Assembly (NCBI RefSeq): GCF_010119545.1
Contig: NZ_JAAEAA010000019.1
Span: 1-64,000 of the forward strand
Length of the DNA: 64,000 nucleotides
Direction: 5' to 3'
Origin: Pontibacter fetidus
GTDB lineage: Bacteria > Bacteroidota > Bacteroidia > Cytophagales > Hymenobacteraceae
Part shown: positions 54,954 through 62,995 of the stretch, piece after piece
Numbering within the stretch: position 1 is the first letter of the stretch
Layout of the letters: each line of letters opens with the position of its first letter
The notes under the pieces: model-generated
Told to the model about the DNA's origin: nothing
The model's database searches: none
The model's input: the letters and a program-made list of their open reading frames with translations, nothing else
Translations under genes and position numbers: made by a program

Positions 54954-55106
54954 ATGGCTTATAAGTTCGGTCAGGCTAAACTATAGTTAGGATAGGGATT
55001 AAGTATAGAGAATTTACTATTTTAGCTAAGTATAAACTATAGCTACTACAGATATAGTGCAGATAAGTGTATGTTTTCGTTTATCTGGTAGTTAGGTGAG
55101 ACTATA

Positions 55107-55454
55107 ATGAAAAAGCTCTTTCTTGATGATATACGAACAATTGAAATGGTCTATGATAAGGCTATGGATAAAGAATTTATAATCGTTAGGACATACTACG
55201 AATTTGTAAGTTACATCCAGTCTAAAGGACTGCCTGAATTTATAAGCTTTGACAATGACTTAGGGTTAGAGGAGACCGGAGAATTAGCACCTGATGGATA
55301 TGCCGCTGCAAAGTGGTTAGTTTATGAATCGGGACTTGATTTAAGAAATTTGAAATTTAAAGTTCATTCTGCCAATCCAATTGCGGCTCAACAAATCAAA
55401 GGCCTTTTGACAAACTACATACAGTATTTAAAAGAGAATGGAATTGGCGATTAA
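55107..55454 (+). CDS. Cyclic-phosphate processing receiver-like (cREC) protein
   Basis: A 115-residue protein resembling a receiver domain stripped of the phospho-relay context: LFLDDIRTIE (4-13) provides the acidic pair and ISFDNDLGL (46-54) a second acidic site, followed by DGYAAAKWLV. I assign it to the cREC group from memory; members are linked by others to cyclic-phosphate RNA or nucleotide processing, which is not proved here. It is AT-rich and lacks the window's CTATAG words. First of three same-strand genes in an island. Confidence 0.7.
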   Translation: MKKLFLDDIRTIEMVYDKAMDKEFIIVRTYYEFVSYIQSKGLPEFISFDNDLGLEETGELAPDGYAAAKWLVYESGLDLRNLKFKVHSANPIAAQQIKGLLTNYIQYLKENGIGD

Positions 55455-55558
55455 CAGCTAACGCATGTTGAACCCTTTATAATCTTATAACATGCGACAT
55501 CGGTGCTTCAAAATGTAACTTCAGTTAATGCTTGAGTATAATCAGCAAAACTTATCTT

Positions 55559-55957
55559 ATGAAGCGCTTAAAAAGAATTAGGAAGTACCATAGACTTAGC
55601 AAAAGGAATAAGGAATTCTTATATGAAGATAGCTGGCATCATAATGAATTCTTGTACATGGATAGCTTTTCTCAAAATGAAACAGGAATAGAAAATCTGA
55701 TAGTATGGACTGGGCCGAATCCAAATGGTTTTAGAATAAAAGTAAGTAACATTCCTAATCGTATCTCTAGCAATTACTTTTTTGTTATGACTCTTCCAGA
55801 TTACCAAGTGATTGGTCAAATTAATGAGGAGTTTATAACACCAATCATAATAAATCAGATAAAAAAATGGTGCGATATTAACATGAAAGAGATTATCAAA
55901 TACTCCAAAGGTCTAACTACTACAAGTAAATTCTTGATGAAACTTAAGCAAGTATAA
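55559..55957 (+). CDS. AT-rich hypothetical protein, unknown function
   Basis: A 132-residue protein with a strongly basic N-terminus (MKRLKRIRKYHRLSKRNKE) and a mixed alpha/beta remainder (GFRIKVSNIPNRISSNYFF, then LPDYQVIGQINEEFITP). I recognise no family. The ATG at 55559 is chosen; a TTG at 55532 would add nine residues. GC content is about one third by eye, clearly below the flanks. It lies 31 bp before the UDG-fold-like gene. Confidence 0.65.
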   Translation: MKRLKRIRKYHRLSKRNKEFLYEDSWHHNEFLYMDSFSQNETGIENLIVWTGPNPNGFRIKVSNIPNRISSNYFFVMTLPDYQVIGQINEEFITPIIINQIKKWCDINMKEIIKYSKGLTTTSKFLMKLKQV

Positions 55958-55988
55958 CTCTATAATTTTAACTGATTTTCAAATACAA

Positions 55989-56849
55989 ATGGAAAAATAT
56001 ACTACCCTCTTAGATGATGCCACGAAAAAATTAATTGAGTTAGGCAAGCAGCAAGAACTCGTGAATGAACTTTTATCGAAAGCACCGCCTGTTTTGTGGT
56101 TTGGGAACAACCTTTCACCAAAGGAAAAGATAGTGACCATCGGTGCAAACCCATCAAGGGAGGAGTTCTTGAAGGAGAATAAGTTTAAGGCTCAAGAACG
56201 ACTTAATAGCGGTGGCAATCTGGAATATATTGATGAAAGATTGAGCAGGTTTAAGGTTTTAAGCAATGAACAAGACTGGACACATATACTTGAGAACCCC
56301 TCTCTTAAAGAAGAGATATTCATCAGTTACAACGATTATTTCAAAAGGAACCCTTATAAATGGTTTGGGAAAAAAGCATCTGGGAACGATTCATCTTATA
56401 ATGTAGAAGGATTCATTAATGCTTTGGATGGTTCATACTATGAAGGAGAGAAAAGATATCAATGCCTGCACATTGATTTAATGCCATTCCCTACAATATC
56501 TGATTTTACCTCAATACTAGTAGAATCAGAAAAATATATCTTCAAAAACGATTGGGCTAGAAATTTTCTAGATAGATTAATTACAGAGATAAATCCAAAT
56601 AAGATTATTGTGTTTGGACGCACCAATTTAAATTATTTGACAAGGTTTTGGAATATCTCAAACATTGGAGAAGAATATACCTTCAATGCTTTGACAGAAA
56701 ATGGTAGAAATAGTTCTTCTAAATACTGGATTTTTGACTACAAAGGAATTGATGTAATAGGCTTGTCTGTCAATCTTGGTAACCCGAAGGGATTCAGTAA
56801 AAAAACATTATCTGAGTTTGGGAAGGCTATAAAAAATAGCCTCACCTAA
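55989..56849 (+). CDS. Uracil-DNA-glycosylase-fold-like protein
   Basis: A 286-residue protein. VTIGANPSREEFL (49-61) resembles the UDG superfamily motif A (GxNPS), HIDLMPFPT (about 157-165) the middle conserved block, KIIVFGRTNLNYL (about 205-217) the core strand, and LSVNLGNPKGFS (about 259-270) may replace the usual HPS motif. These are eye-level similarities; activity is uncertain. A distant UDG-like glycosylase is known to act in phage defence, so a defence role is a possible but unproved guess. AT-rich like its neighbours. Confidence 0.55.
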   Translation: MEKYTTLLDDATKKLIELGKQQELVNELLSKAPPVLWFGNNLSPKEKIVTIGANPSREEFLKENKFKAQERLNSGGNLEYIDERLSRFKVLSNEQDWTHILENPSLKEEIFISYNDYFKRNPYKWFGKKASGNDSSYNVEGFINALDGSYYEGEKRYQCLHIDLMPFPTISDFTSILVESEKYIFKNDWARNFLDRLITEINPNKIIVFGRTNLNYLTRFWNISNIGEEYTFNALTENGRNSSSKYWIFDYKGIDVIGLSVNLGNPKGFSKKTLSEFGKAIKNSLT

Positions 56850-56933
56850 CCCAATGCAGCCTTTATGTTTGGCTACGCCACGCCCATCGGCTGCACCAGC
56901 ACCGTTACAAACTATAATCCACCCACCCAAACT

Positions 56934-57440
56934 ATGAACTACATTTTAGAAACCGAACGGCTCCGACTCCGGGAGTTTACTTTAGCTGATGCAGATTTTA
57001 TAGTTGCACTTTTAAACAGTCCGGGATGGTTGCAGTACATCGGCGACAGAAATGTACGTACGATAGAACAGGCCACAGCGTATCTACAAAACAATATCTT
57101 AAAAAGCTATGAGGTAAATGGCTACGGTTCCTGGTTGGTCGAGCGGAAAGATGACGGGCAGGCCATAGGCTCGTGCGGCATCATTAACCGCGAGGCCTTG
57201 GATACTCCTGATATTGGTTTCGCTTTTCTGCCAGAGTATAACGGTTTTGGGTATGCCTACGAATGTGCAGCTGCAACTATGGCTTACGCCAAAGAGCAAC
57301 TAAACATACCTAAAATGGGCGCTATTGTGTTACCTAGTAACGACCGATCGGTGAAGCTGCTAAAAAAGATCGGGTTACAATATGTAAAACCATTCTACCT
57401 ACCCAACAGCGAGGAAGAACTGCACTTGTACAGCAGTTAA
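56934..57440 (+). CDS. GNAT family N-acetyltransferase
   Basis: A 168-residue acetyltransferase of the RimJ/RimL-like GNAT group. It opens ILETERLRLREFTLADADFI (3-22) and carries the acetyl-CoA stretch DIGFAFLPEYNGFGYAYEC (in part, about 91-109), GAIVLPSNDRSVKLLKKIGL and a hydrophobic end. The acceptor is unknown. I chose the ATG at 56934; an in-frame start at 56865 would add 23 residues unlike the family. The base composition returns to the window average here. Confidence 0.9.
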   Translation: MNYILETERLRLREFTLADADFIVALLNSPGWLQYIGDRNVRTIEQATAYLQNNILKSYEVNGYGSWLVERKDDGQAIGSCGIINREALDTPDIGFAFLPEYNGFGYAYECAAATMAYAKEQLNIPKMGAIVLPSNDRSVKLLKKIGLQYVKPFYLPNSEEELHLYSS

Positions 57441-57469
57441 TTGATACCCCAACTATAAAGTATAAAACT

Positions 57470-58261
57470 ATGACTGAAAATTACCTTGCCGTAAACAAAG
57501 AGCTTTGGGACACCCGCACGGCCACCCACGTAGATTCTGAATTTTACGATGTAGCATCTTTTAAAGCTGGCCGTAACTCGCTAAACGAAATAGAGCTGGC
57601 GTTGCTGGGCGATGTAAAAGGCAAGCGCATTTTACACTTGCAATGCCATTTTGGGCAAGATACGTTGTCGCTGGCGCGTATGGGTGCCAAAGTTACGGGA
57701 GTAGACCTTTCGGAAGTAGCTATCCGGAAAGCAAAAGAGCTGGCCGCAGAACTTAACCTGGATGCCCGGTTTATGTGCTGCAACGTGCTGGAACTGGACA
57801 AGTACCTGGATGAGCAGTTGGATATGGTGTTCTGCTCGTACGGCGTAATTGGCTGGCATCCCGACATGAATGCTTTCGCGAGTATAGTAAGCAAATTCTT
57901 AAAACCCGGCGGGGAATTTTACCTCATAGAGTTTCATCCGTTTATCTGGATGTTCGACAATAACCAGGAAAAGATAGCTTACTCTTACTTTAACCTGGGC
58001 CCGATCGTGGAAATGGAAGAAGGCACTTACGCCGACAAAAACGCCCCTATCAAAAATAACTCCTATACCTGGAACCACCCGCTCAGCGATGTAATTGGTT
58101 TTATATTACATAATGGCATGGAGCTAATTGATTTCCAGGAATACGATCACTCGCCTTACAACATTTTTAGGGATATGGTGCAGGATGGAGCAAAGTATAG
58201 AATTAAGGATCTGGAAGGAATAATGCCTTTAGTGTATTCGGTGAAAGCTATAAAGAAGTAA
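57470..58261 (+). CDS. Class I SAM-dependent methyltransferase
   Basis: A 263-residue methyltransferase. Motif I is ILHLQCHFGQDTLSLARMGA (in part, about 54-73), motif post-I VTGVDLSEVAIRKAKEL (about 75-91), motif II VFCSYGVIGWHPD and motif III LKPGGEFYLIEFHP. Its relatives methylate small molecules; the substrate is unknown. It follows the GNAT gene by 29 bp and may be co-transcribed. A composite family B repeat follows. Confidence 0.9.
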   Translation: MTENYLAVNKELWDTRTATHVDSEFYDVASFKAGRNSLNEIELALLGDVKGKRILHLQCHFGQDTLSLARMGAKVTGVDLSEVAIRKAKELAAELNLDARFMCCNVLELDKYLDEQLDMVFCSYGVIGWHPDMNAFASIVSKFLKPGGEFYLIEFHPFIWMFDNNQEKIAYSYFNLGPIVEMEEGTYADKNAPIKNNSYTWNHPLSDVIGFILHNGMELIDFQEYDHSPYNIFRDMVQDGAKYRIKDLEGIMPLVYSVKAIKK

Positions 58262-58280
58262 GGTTAACGATACTTTTATA

Positions 58281-58389
58281 ACTGGCGCGAGTCTCCAGAC
58301 TCGTGACTTGCAGTAATGTTGAGTCTCTGACTCAACTGGGCCAGAGGCCCAACTATAGTTAGACACGAGCGAGGACGCTCGCGCCAGTC
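58281..58389 (+). repeat. Composite dispersed palindrome, family B copy 2
   Basis: Outer arms ACTGGCGCGAG (58281-58291) and CTCGCGCCAGT (58378-58388) pair perfectly. Inside lie GAGTCT-CC-AGACTC, TTGAGTC-TCT-GACTCAA and GGGCC-AGA-GGCCC, each a separate palindrome. The first 60 bp match the minus strand at 605-664. Confidence 0.8.
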
Positions 58390-58438
58390 AAATAATTAAA
58401 GCTCGTACCTCTATACTTTCATACTTACATCCTATACT

Positions 58439-59962
58439 TTAAAACTGATCCTCGTCTTCGTCTTCTGCCCCGAACCTGGGCATGGTAAACATTCCACTCA
58501 GCAGGTCTTTAAACTGTAAACCGGTGCTCAGGCGACTTTTGCTTAACTGGCTGTGTTCGGCCAACCCGTGCAGGGCAAATTCCATCATAAACAGTTTCTC
58601 ATCGCCTTTTGCATTGGGTTGCTGTTTTTCAACCAGTTCTTCCAGGCCAGGCACACGTTTCAGGGTCTTTTTATAGTCAGCAGCGGTAGCATCGTTTAGT
58701 ATATCCACGGTATTTCCATCCCCAAACCAATCGGTTATCGCTTTATAAGGGCTTGGCTGCTTGGCTTTCTTAACTTTATCCGGGTCGGGGAAGTATTTCA
58801 GAAACTGCGTCCGGATGGCTTTGCCCATCAGTACCTGTGCCACATGGCCCGCTCCCTCCTGCTCGCCTTCATACACCAGTTCTACTTTACCCGTTACCGA
58901 TGGTATCGTGTTCAGGAAATCGGCCACACGCACATAGGTTGTTTTCTCGCCATTCAGCAAGGCACGGCGCTCGGCAGCACTCAATAAATTTTCGAAAGCA
59001 GATATGGTTAAACGTGCCGACACCCCACTTTTAGGATCTACATATTCACTTTCGCGGGCTTCAAAAGCCACTTGCTCAATCAGGTCACCTATAATATCGT
59101 TGGTTTTAACCAGTTCATGCTGTTCATCTTTTACCCTGGCCTCCTGCTGGGTTATTTTCTTGCCAGTTTCTATAGTTTTAGGGTAGTGCGTGATGATCTG
59201 TGATTCGATGCGATCTTTGAGCGGTGTAACGATGGAGCCGCGGTTAGTATAATCCTCAGGGTTAGCGGTGAACACAAATTGTATATCCAGCGGCATACGC
59301 ACTTTAAACCCACGGATCTGAATATCACCTTCCTGCAGAATATTGAACAATGAAACCTGTATGCGCGCCTGTAGATCGGGTAACTCATTTATAACAAAAA
59401 TGCCGCGGTGCGAACGCGGTATCAACCCAAAATGGATCACGCGTTCATCAGAATAAGGAAGTTTTAAGGTTGCGGCTTTTATAGGATCAGCATCGCCAAT
59501 CAGGTCTGCTACCGATACATCCGGAGTGGCCAGTTTCTCAGTATATCGCTCGTCGCGGTGCAGCCAGCTAACAGGTGTATCGTCGCCATGCTCGTGCACC
59601 AAATCTTTGGCATAGCGCGAGAGTGGCTGCAGCGGGTCGTCATTCAGCTCAGAACCTTGCACTACAGGTATGTATTCATCCAGCAAGTCAATCATCTGAC
59701 GGGCGATACGTGTTTTAGCCTGCCCTCGCAAACCAAGCAGGTTTATGTGGTGCATCGAAAGTATAGCCCGCTGCATGTCCGGAATCACGGTTTCCTCATA
59801 GCCCCAGATGCCCGGAAAAACATCCTCTTTCTGCTGAAGTTTTTTAATTAAGTTATGGCGTAACTCCTGTTTCACCGACTGTGGTTCGTAGCCGGCTGCT
59901 TTCAGTTGTCCCAATGTTTTTATTTTCAGTAAGTTCTCTGCTGGTATGTCTTTATAGTTCAT
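58439..59962 (-). CDS. MoxR-like AAA+ ATPase (Mg-chelatase subunit I-like)
   Basis: A 507-residue AAA+ ATPase of the MoxR/magnesium-chelatase group. Walker A is LLGLRGQAKTRIAR (about 75-88), with the AKT form typical of MoxR. A long insert precedes Walker B, which reads GIFVINELPDLQ (about 188-199), and VFTANPEDYTNRG provides sensor 1. The remainder is helical. It lies downstream of a VWA gene on the same strand, the classic chaperone pair that remodels or inserts metal cofactors into a partner. The spacer holds a repeat copy. Confidence 0.88.
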   Translation of the reverse strand: MNYKDIPAENLLKIKTLGQLKAAGYEPQSVKQELRHNLIKKLQQKEDVFPGIWGYEETVIPDMQRAILSMHHINLLGLRGQAKTRIARQMIDLLDEYIPVVQGSELNDDPLQPLSRYAKDLVHEHGDDTPVSWLHRDERYTEKLATPDVSVADLIGDADPIKAATLKLPYSDERVIHFGLIPRSHRGIFVINELPDLQARIQVSLFNILQEGDIQIRGFKVRMPLDIQFVFTANPEDYTNRGSIVTPLKDRIESQIITHYPKTIETGKKITQQEARVKDEQHELVKTNDIIGDLIEQVAFEARESEYVDPKSGVSARLTISAFENLLSAAERRALLNGEKTTYVRVADFLNTIPSVTGKVELVYEGEQEGAGHVAQVLMGKAIRTQFLKYFPDPDKVKKAKQPSPYKAITDWFGDGNTVDILNDATAADYKKTLKRVPGLEELVEKQQPNAKGDEKLFMMEFALHGLAEHSQLSKSRLSTGLQFKDLLSGMFTMPRFGAEDEDEDQF

Positions 59963-60008
59963 TTTTACCTTCCCCCAACCCCTTCCTAAAAACAGGAAGG
60001 GGTGTTTT
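59963..60008 (-). repeat. REP-like palindromic repeat, family A copy 5
   Basis: On the plus strand: ACCTTCCCCCAA then CCCCTTCCT, loop AAAAAC, AGGAAGGGG and TGTTTTT. It is the reverse of the copies at 309 and 61728 and lies directly next to the ATPase start codon, inside the VWA-ATPase spacer. Confidence 0.8.
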
Positions 60009-60104
60009 TGGATTTATGTATTCTATTGTAGCAAATAAGACGCAACGTATTGAGTCTCTACATTTTCAACTTTTTAACCTTCTAACTTCATTAACTCTTT
60101 AATT

Positions 60105-61205
60105 TTAAAAGCTTTTCTTCCGGTTGCGTCCATAGTCGCGGAACACCAGGTGGCCTAAGCCTTTAAGCGAACTATAGTAAGCCTGGCCGTTATTCACTTT
60201 TGTAAACTCATCTACGAACTGTTGCAGGTATGGGTCTGATGCGATCATAAAAGTAGTTATCGGGATTTTTAAGCGACGGCACTGCGCGGCAAGGTTCAGG
60301 GTTTTATTCACCACTTTACGGTCCAGCCCGAAACTGTTCTTATAGTAGTTCAAGCCAATTTTCAGGCAGGTTGGCTTGCCATCGGTGATCATAAATATCT
60401 GCTTGTTTTGTGTCTTACGTTTCCGCAAGATATCCATAGCCAGTTCTAGGCCGGCTACGGTATTGGTGTGGTAAGGGCCAACTTCTAAGTAAGGCAGATC
60501 CTTTACTTCTATCTGCCAGGCATCATTCCCGAAAACTATAATATCCAGCGTATCCTTAGGGTATTTTTGTTTGATAAGTTCGGCCAGCGCCATGGCTACT
60601 TTCTTGGCAGGTGTAATGCGGTCTTCGCCGTACAGGATCATAGAGTGCGAGATGTCGATCATCAGCACCGTAGAAGCCTGCGTTTTGTGTTCCGTTTCGG
60701 TTACTTCCAGGTCTTGCTCGGTTAACCGAAACTCGCCGAGTCCGTGGTTTACCTGTGCATTCCGGATAGATTCGGTCATGGAGATCTGCTCTAATGCGTC
60801 GCCAAAACGGTACTCGCGCTGGTCGGTGCTGGCTTCTTCGCCGATGCCTGTATGTGGGGTAGCATGGCTGCCTTGCCCGCCTTTCTTCAGCTTCCCAAAA
60901 ATCTCTTCCAGCGCGCTTCGCCTGATGCCTTGCTCGCTCTTAGCACTAAGCGTAAAGCTGCCTCGTTCCTGTGGATTTTCGTCCAGGTAACCTTTTCGTT
61001 TCAGGTCTTCAATAAAATCGCCGATGCCATACTCGTCGCTGGTTAGATTATACTGTTTATCCAGGGAGCTAAGCCACGAGAGCGCTTCGGCTACGTCGCC
61101 GGAGCTTATAGTTACCAACTGCAGGAAAATCTTAAGCAACGTTTCGAAGGTCGGCTTATCATTCTCCGGCGGAATAAATTCTGCAAATCTGTACCCTAAA
61201 GCCAT
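60105..61205 (-). CDS. von Willebrand factor A domain protein, MoxR partner
   Basis: A 366-residue protein whose C-terminal half is a VWA domain with the metal site DxSxS visible as VLMIDISHSM (about 182-191), a Thr in HTNTVAG and MITDGKPTC (about 281-289). The N-terminal 170 residues are helical and unassigned. It precedes the MoxR-like ATPase on the same strand, the usual AAA+/VWA pairing. The client protein is not identifiable. A DUF559 gene lies divergently upstream. Confidence 0.87.
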   Translation of the reverse strand: MALGYRFAEFIPPENDKPTFETLLKIFLQLVTISSGDVAEALSWLSSLDKQYNLTSDEYGIGDFIEDLKRKGYLDENPQERGSFTLSAKSEQGIRRSALEEIFGKLKKGGQGSHATPHTGIGEEASTDQREYRFGDALEQISMTESIRNAQVNHGLGEFRLTEQDLEVTETEHKTQASTVLMIDISHSMILYGEDRITPAKKVAMALAELIKQKYPKDTLDIIVFGNDAWQIEVKDLPYLEVGPYHTNTVAGLELAMDILRKRKTQNKQIFMITDGKPTCLKIGLNYYKNSFGLDRKVVNKTLNLAAQCRRLKIPITTFMIASDPYLQQFVDEFTKVNNGQAYYSSLKGLGHLVFRDYGRNRKKSF

Positions 61206-61265
61206 AATAAAGTAATGTATTGTGTAGATAACAACGCTAGTCGCATTTTGTTAGGTATACGTGAA

Positions 61266-61311
61266 TTACCTCCCCCCGGCCCCCTCCTAAAAACAGGAGG
61301 GGGAGATTCTC
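61266..61311 (-). repeat. REP-like palindromic repeat, family A copy 6 (left flank)
   Basis: Plus-strand order: ACCTCCCCCCGG, stem CCCCCTCCT (61280-61288), loop AAAAAC, stem AGGAGGGGG (61295-61303), then AGATT. It is the inverted counterpart of the copy at 61728 and sits about 60 bp before the DUF559 start. Confidence 0.85.
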
Positions 61312-61367
61312 TGGTTTTATGAGGAACAGTTTTGTATCTACCTGATGTTGGTGGCCAAAACAGGAAG

Positions 61368-61748
61368 ATGAGGAAAGATCAATTACATAGTTTACCACAC
61401 CTAAAAGAGAAGCGAACTGTACTTCGAAATTCGATGACGTTTGCAGAAGAAGTGCTTTGGCAGGAGCTCCGCAGTTGGAAACTTGCCGGTCGAAAATTCA
61501 GACGACAGCATAGTATTGAAAATTTTATAGTTGATTTTTACTGTGCAACTGAGCGTTTAGTGATTGAAGTAGACGGTTCTGTACATGATACGCCAGAAGC
61601 TTCAGCGAATGATAAACTAAGAGATGAAACACTCAAAAACTGGAACTATACTGTACTTAGGTTCAGAAATTATGAAGTATTGGAGAATATAACAGCAGTA
61701 AAGAATGTAATTATATCCTACTTCAAGAACTCCCCTTCCTGTTTTTAG
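61368..61748 (+). CDS. DUF559 endonuclease-like protein
   Basis: A 126-residue PD-(D/E)xK-type nuclease-like protein of the DUF559 family, related in fold to Vsr. Visible core: LRNSMTFAEEVLWQEL (about 17-32), RKFRRQHSIENFIVDFY (about 39-55, with the Asp), LVIEVDGSVH (about 62-71, ExD) and YTVLRFRNYEVL (about 91-102). The final residues NSPSCF and the TAG stop are encoded by the flanking repeat. The ATG at 61368 is chosen; a TTG at 61332 is possible. It is divergent from the VWA gene. Function in vivo is not known to me. Confidence 0.85.
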   Translation: MRKDQLHSLPHLKEKRTVLRNSMTFAEEVLWQELRSWKLAGRKFRRQHSIENFIVDFYCATERLVIEVDGSVHDTPEASANDKLRDETLKNWNYTVLRFRNYEVLENITAVKNVIISYFKNSPSCF

Positions 61749-61771
61749 GAAGGGGTTTGGGGAAGGTAAAA
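61728..61771 (+). repeat. REP-like palindromic repeat, family A copy 7 (right flank)
   Basis: AACT, stem CCCCTTCCT (61732-61740), loop GTTTTT, stem AGGAAGGGG (61747-61755), then TTTGGGGAAGGTAAA. The stop codon TAG (61746-61748) of the DUF559 gene is at the loop/stem boundary. Confidence 0.87.
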
Positions 61772-61774
61772 CAC

Positions 61775-61806
61775 AAAGGGCAGGCTGCTGATGCAACCTG
61801 CCCTTT
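61775..61806. terminator. Terminator between the DUF559 and desaturase genes
   Basis: AAAGGGCAGGCTGC pairs with GCAACCTGCCCTTT with one mismatch, flanked by A and T runs. It probably ends the leftward desaturase transcript. Confidence 0.78.
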
Positions 61807-61829
61807 TTTATAGTTTAAGCTTTCGCTAT

Positions 61830-62807
61830 TTAGTCAATCCAACGGAATTTATACTCCAGTTGCGGTGCGCGCATACGCTCTGCTACACGCTTTAAACGGT
61901 CTGGCAGAGCAATTAAGTATTCGCGGGCACGTTCACCTGCATCGTTAAGGCCAGTTACTGCTTCCAGTTTCCACTCTTTCACTAAATCAGAAAGTATATC
62001 AGTATAATCCAGAGCAGTGTAAACATTTATTCGCTGGGCGGCATCTGTAAAGTGACCGAATGTTTTACCCATATCCACACCAAGCTCGCGCATGTAGTGG
62101 GCAGGCATTACAATCTTCTTGCGCATCATGTCCTCAAATGCCAGCATCATTTCGTTCGGGTCAGCTTCAAAAATCTTACCTACAAACGCCTTGTACGCTT
62201 TTGCATGGCGGGCTTCATCAGAAGCTACATACCCGCAAAGTTTTGCGAGCATACCATCGCCTTGCTTCTTAGCAATCTGGGCTACGCGGCGGTGCGAAAG
62301 GTTGGTAGCTGTCTCCTGGAACGAAGTATAAACGAAAGCACGATATGGGTCATTATCAGTCTGCAGGTCAAAACCATCCGCGATCAGGTATTGCGTAGAA
62401 GCCTCCATCTCGCGCATATTGATACGGCCAGTCAGGTACAGGTATTTGTTTAGCAGGTCACCGTGGCGGTTCTCTTCAGCTGTCCAGGCACGGTTCCATT
62501 TCATCCATGGGCTATCCTCGTTGCTTGGTACATCCTTTATGCTCATCAGCCAGCTTTCGTATGTTGGCAATGCCTCCTCGGTAATGGTATCGCCTACAAG
62601 CACGGCAAGCAGGTCGTAAGAAAGATCACGGGCACGCTCCTGTAGATTCTTGATCTCTTCAAAGAAATTTTCCATACGGGCATCAGGCAGTAAGTCCTGA
62701 GGTTGCCAGCTGTCTTCCACAGATTTCAAAAACTCTGTCATCTTTTCCTGAACAAAGTCTTCCATCCATTTCATGACTTCGACGCGGGAGGCAATGGCTG
62801 TTATCAT
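61830..62807 (-). CDS. Acyl-ACP desaturase (ferritin-like di-iron)
   Basis: Soluble stearoyl-ACP-type fatty acid desaturase, 325 residues. The two di-iron motifs EENRHG (about 112-117) and DEARHA (about 198-203) are intact, and the helical-bundle profile fits family FA_desaturase_2. It introduces a cis double bond into acyl-ACP and is likely used for membrane fluidity. It is monocistronic, with a -7 element at 62831-62838 and a terminator after it. Confidence 0.94.
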   Translation of the reverse strand: MITAIASRVEVMKWMEDFVQEKMTEFLKSVEDSWQPQDLLPDARMENFFEEIKNLQERARDLSYDLLAVLVGDTITEEALPTYESWLMSIKDVPSNEDSPWMKWNRAWTAEENRHGDLLNKYLYLTGRINMREMEASTQYLIADGFDLQTDNDPYRAFVYTSFQETATNLSHRRVAQIAKKQGDGMLAKLCGYVASDEARHAKAYKAFVGKIFEADPNEMMLAFEDMMRKKIVMPAHYMRELGVDMGKTFGHFTDAAQRINVYTALDYTDILSDLVKEWKLEAVTGLNDAGERAREYLIALPDRLKRVAERMRAPQLEYKFRWID

Positions 62808-62830
62808 ACTTAGGTGTTTATATTAAAGAT

Positions 62831-62838
62831 CAAATATA
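62831..62838 (-). promoter_or_regulatory. Candidate promoter -7 element of the desaturase gene
   Basis: TATATTTG on the minus strand matches TAnnTTTG, 24 bp upstream of the ATG. Confidence 0.55.
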
Positions 62839-62995
62839 GTGATTAATGCCAAAAAATGGCAGGCTACTTAACAATTAGTTAATCAGGGAGTAAGCTTCTT
62901 TGTTGCCTCCTATAAAATGTCTACGAAAAAAACAGAAAGTGTTTAACGTAGAAATCTCATAAAAAATAGAACACTATATATAATCAATTAATTCA

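Larger units (their letters stand above)
61266..61771 (+). mobile_element. Candidate mobile unit: DUF559 gene in inverted REP-like palindromes
   Basis: About 505 bp. The left and right palindromes (61266-61311 and 61728-61771) are in opposite orientation, with both G-rich tails pointing outward and both AACT-type ends pointing toward the gene. The gene's stop codon lies inside the right palindrome. This resembles REP/RAYT pairs in layout, with a nuclease instead of a tyrosine transposase. No target duplication is evident by eye. Confidence 0.5.
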
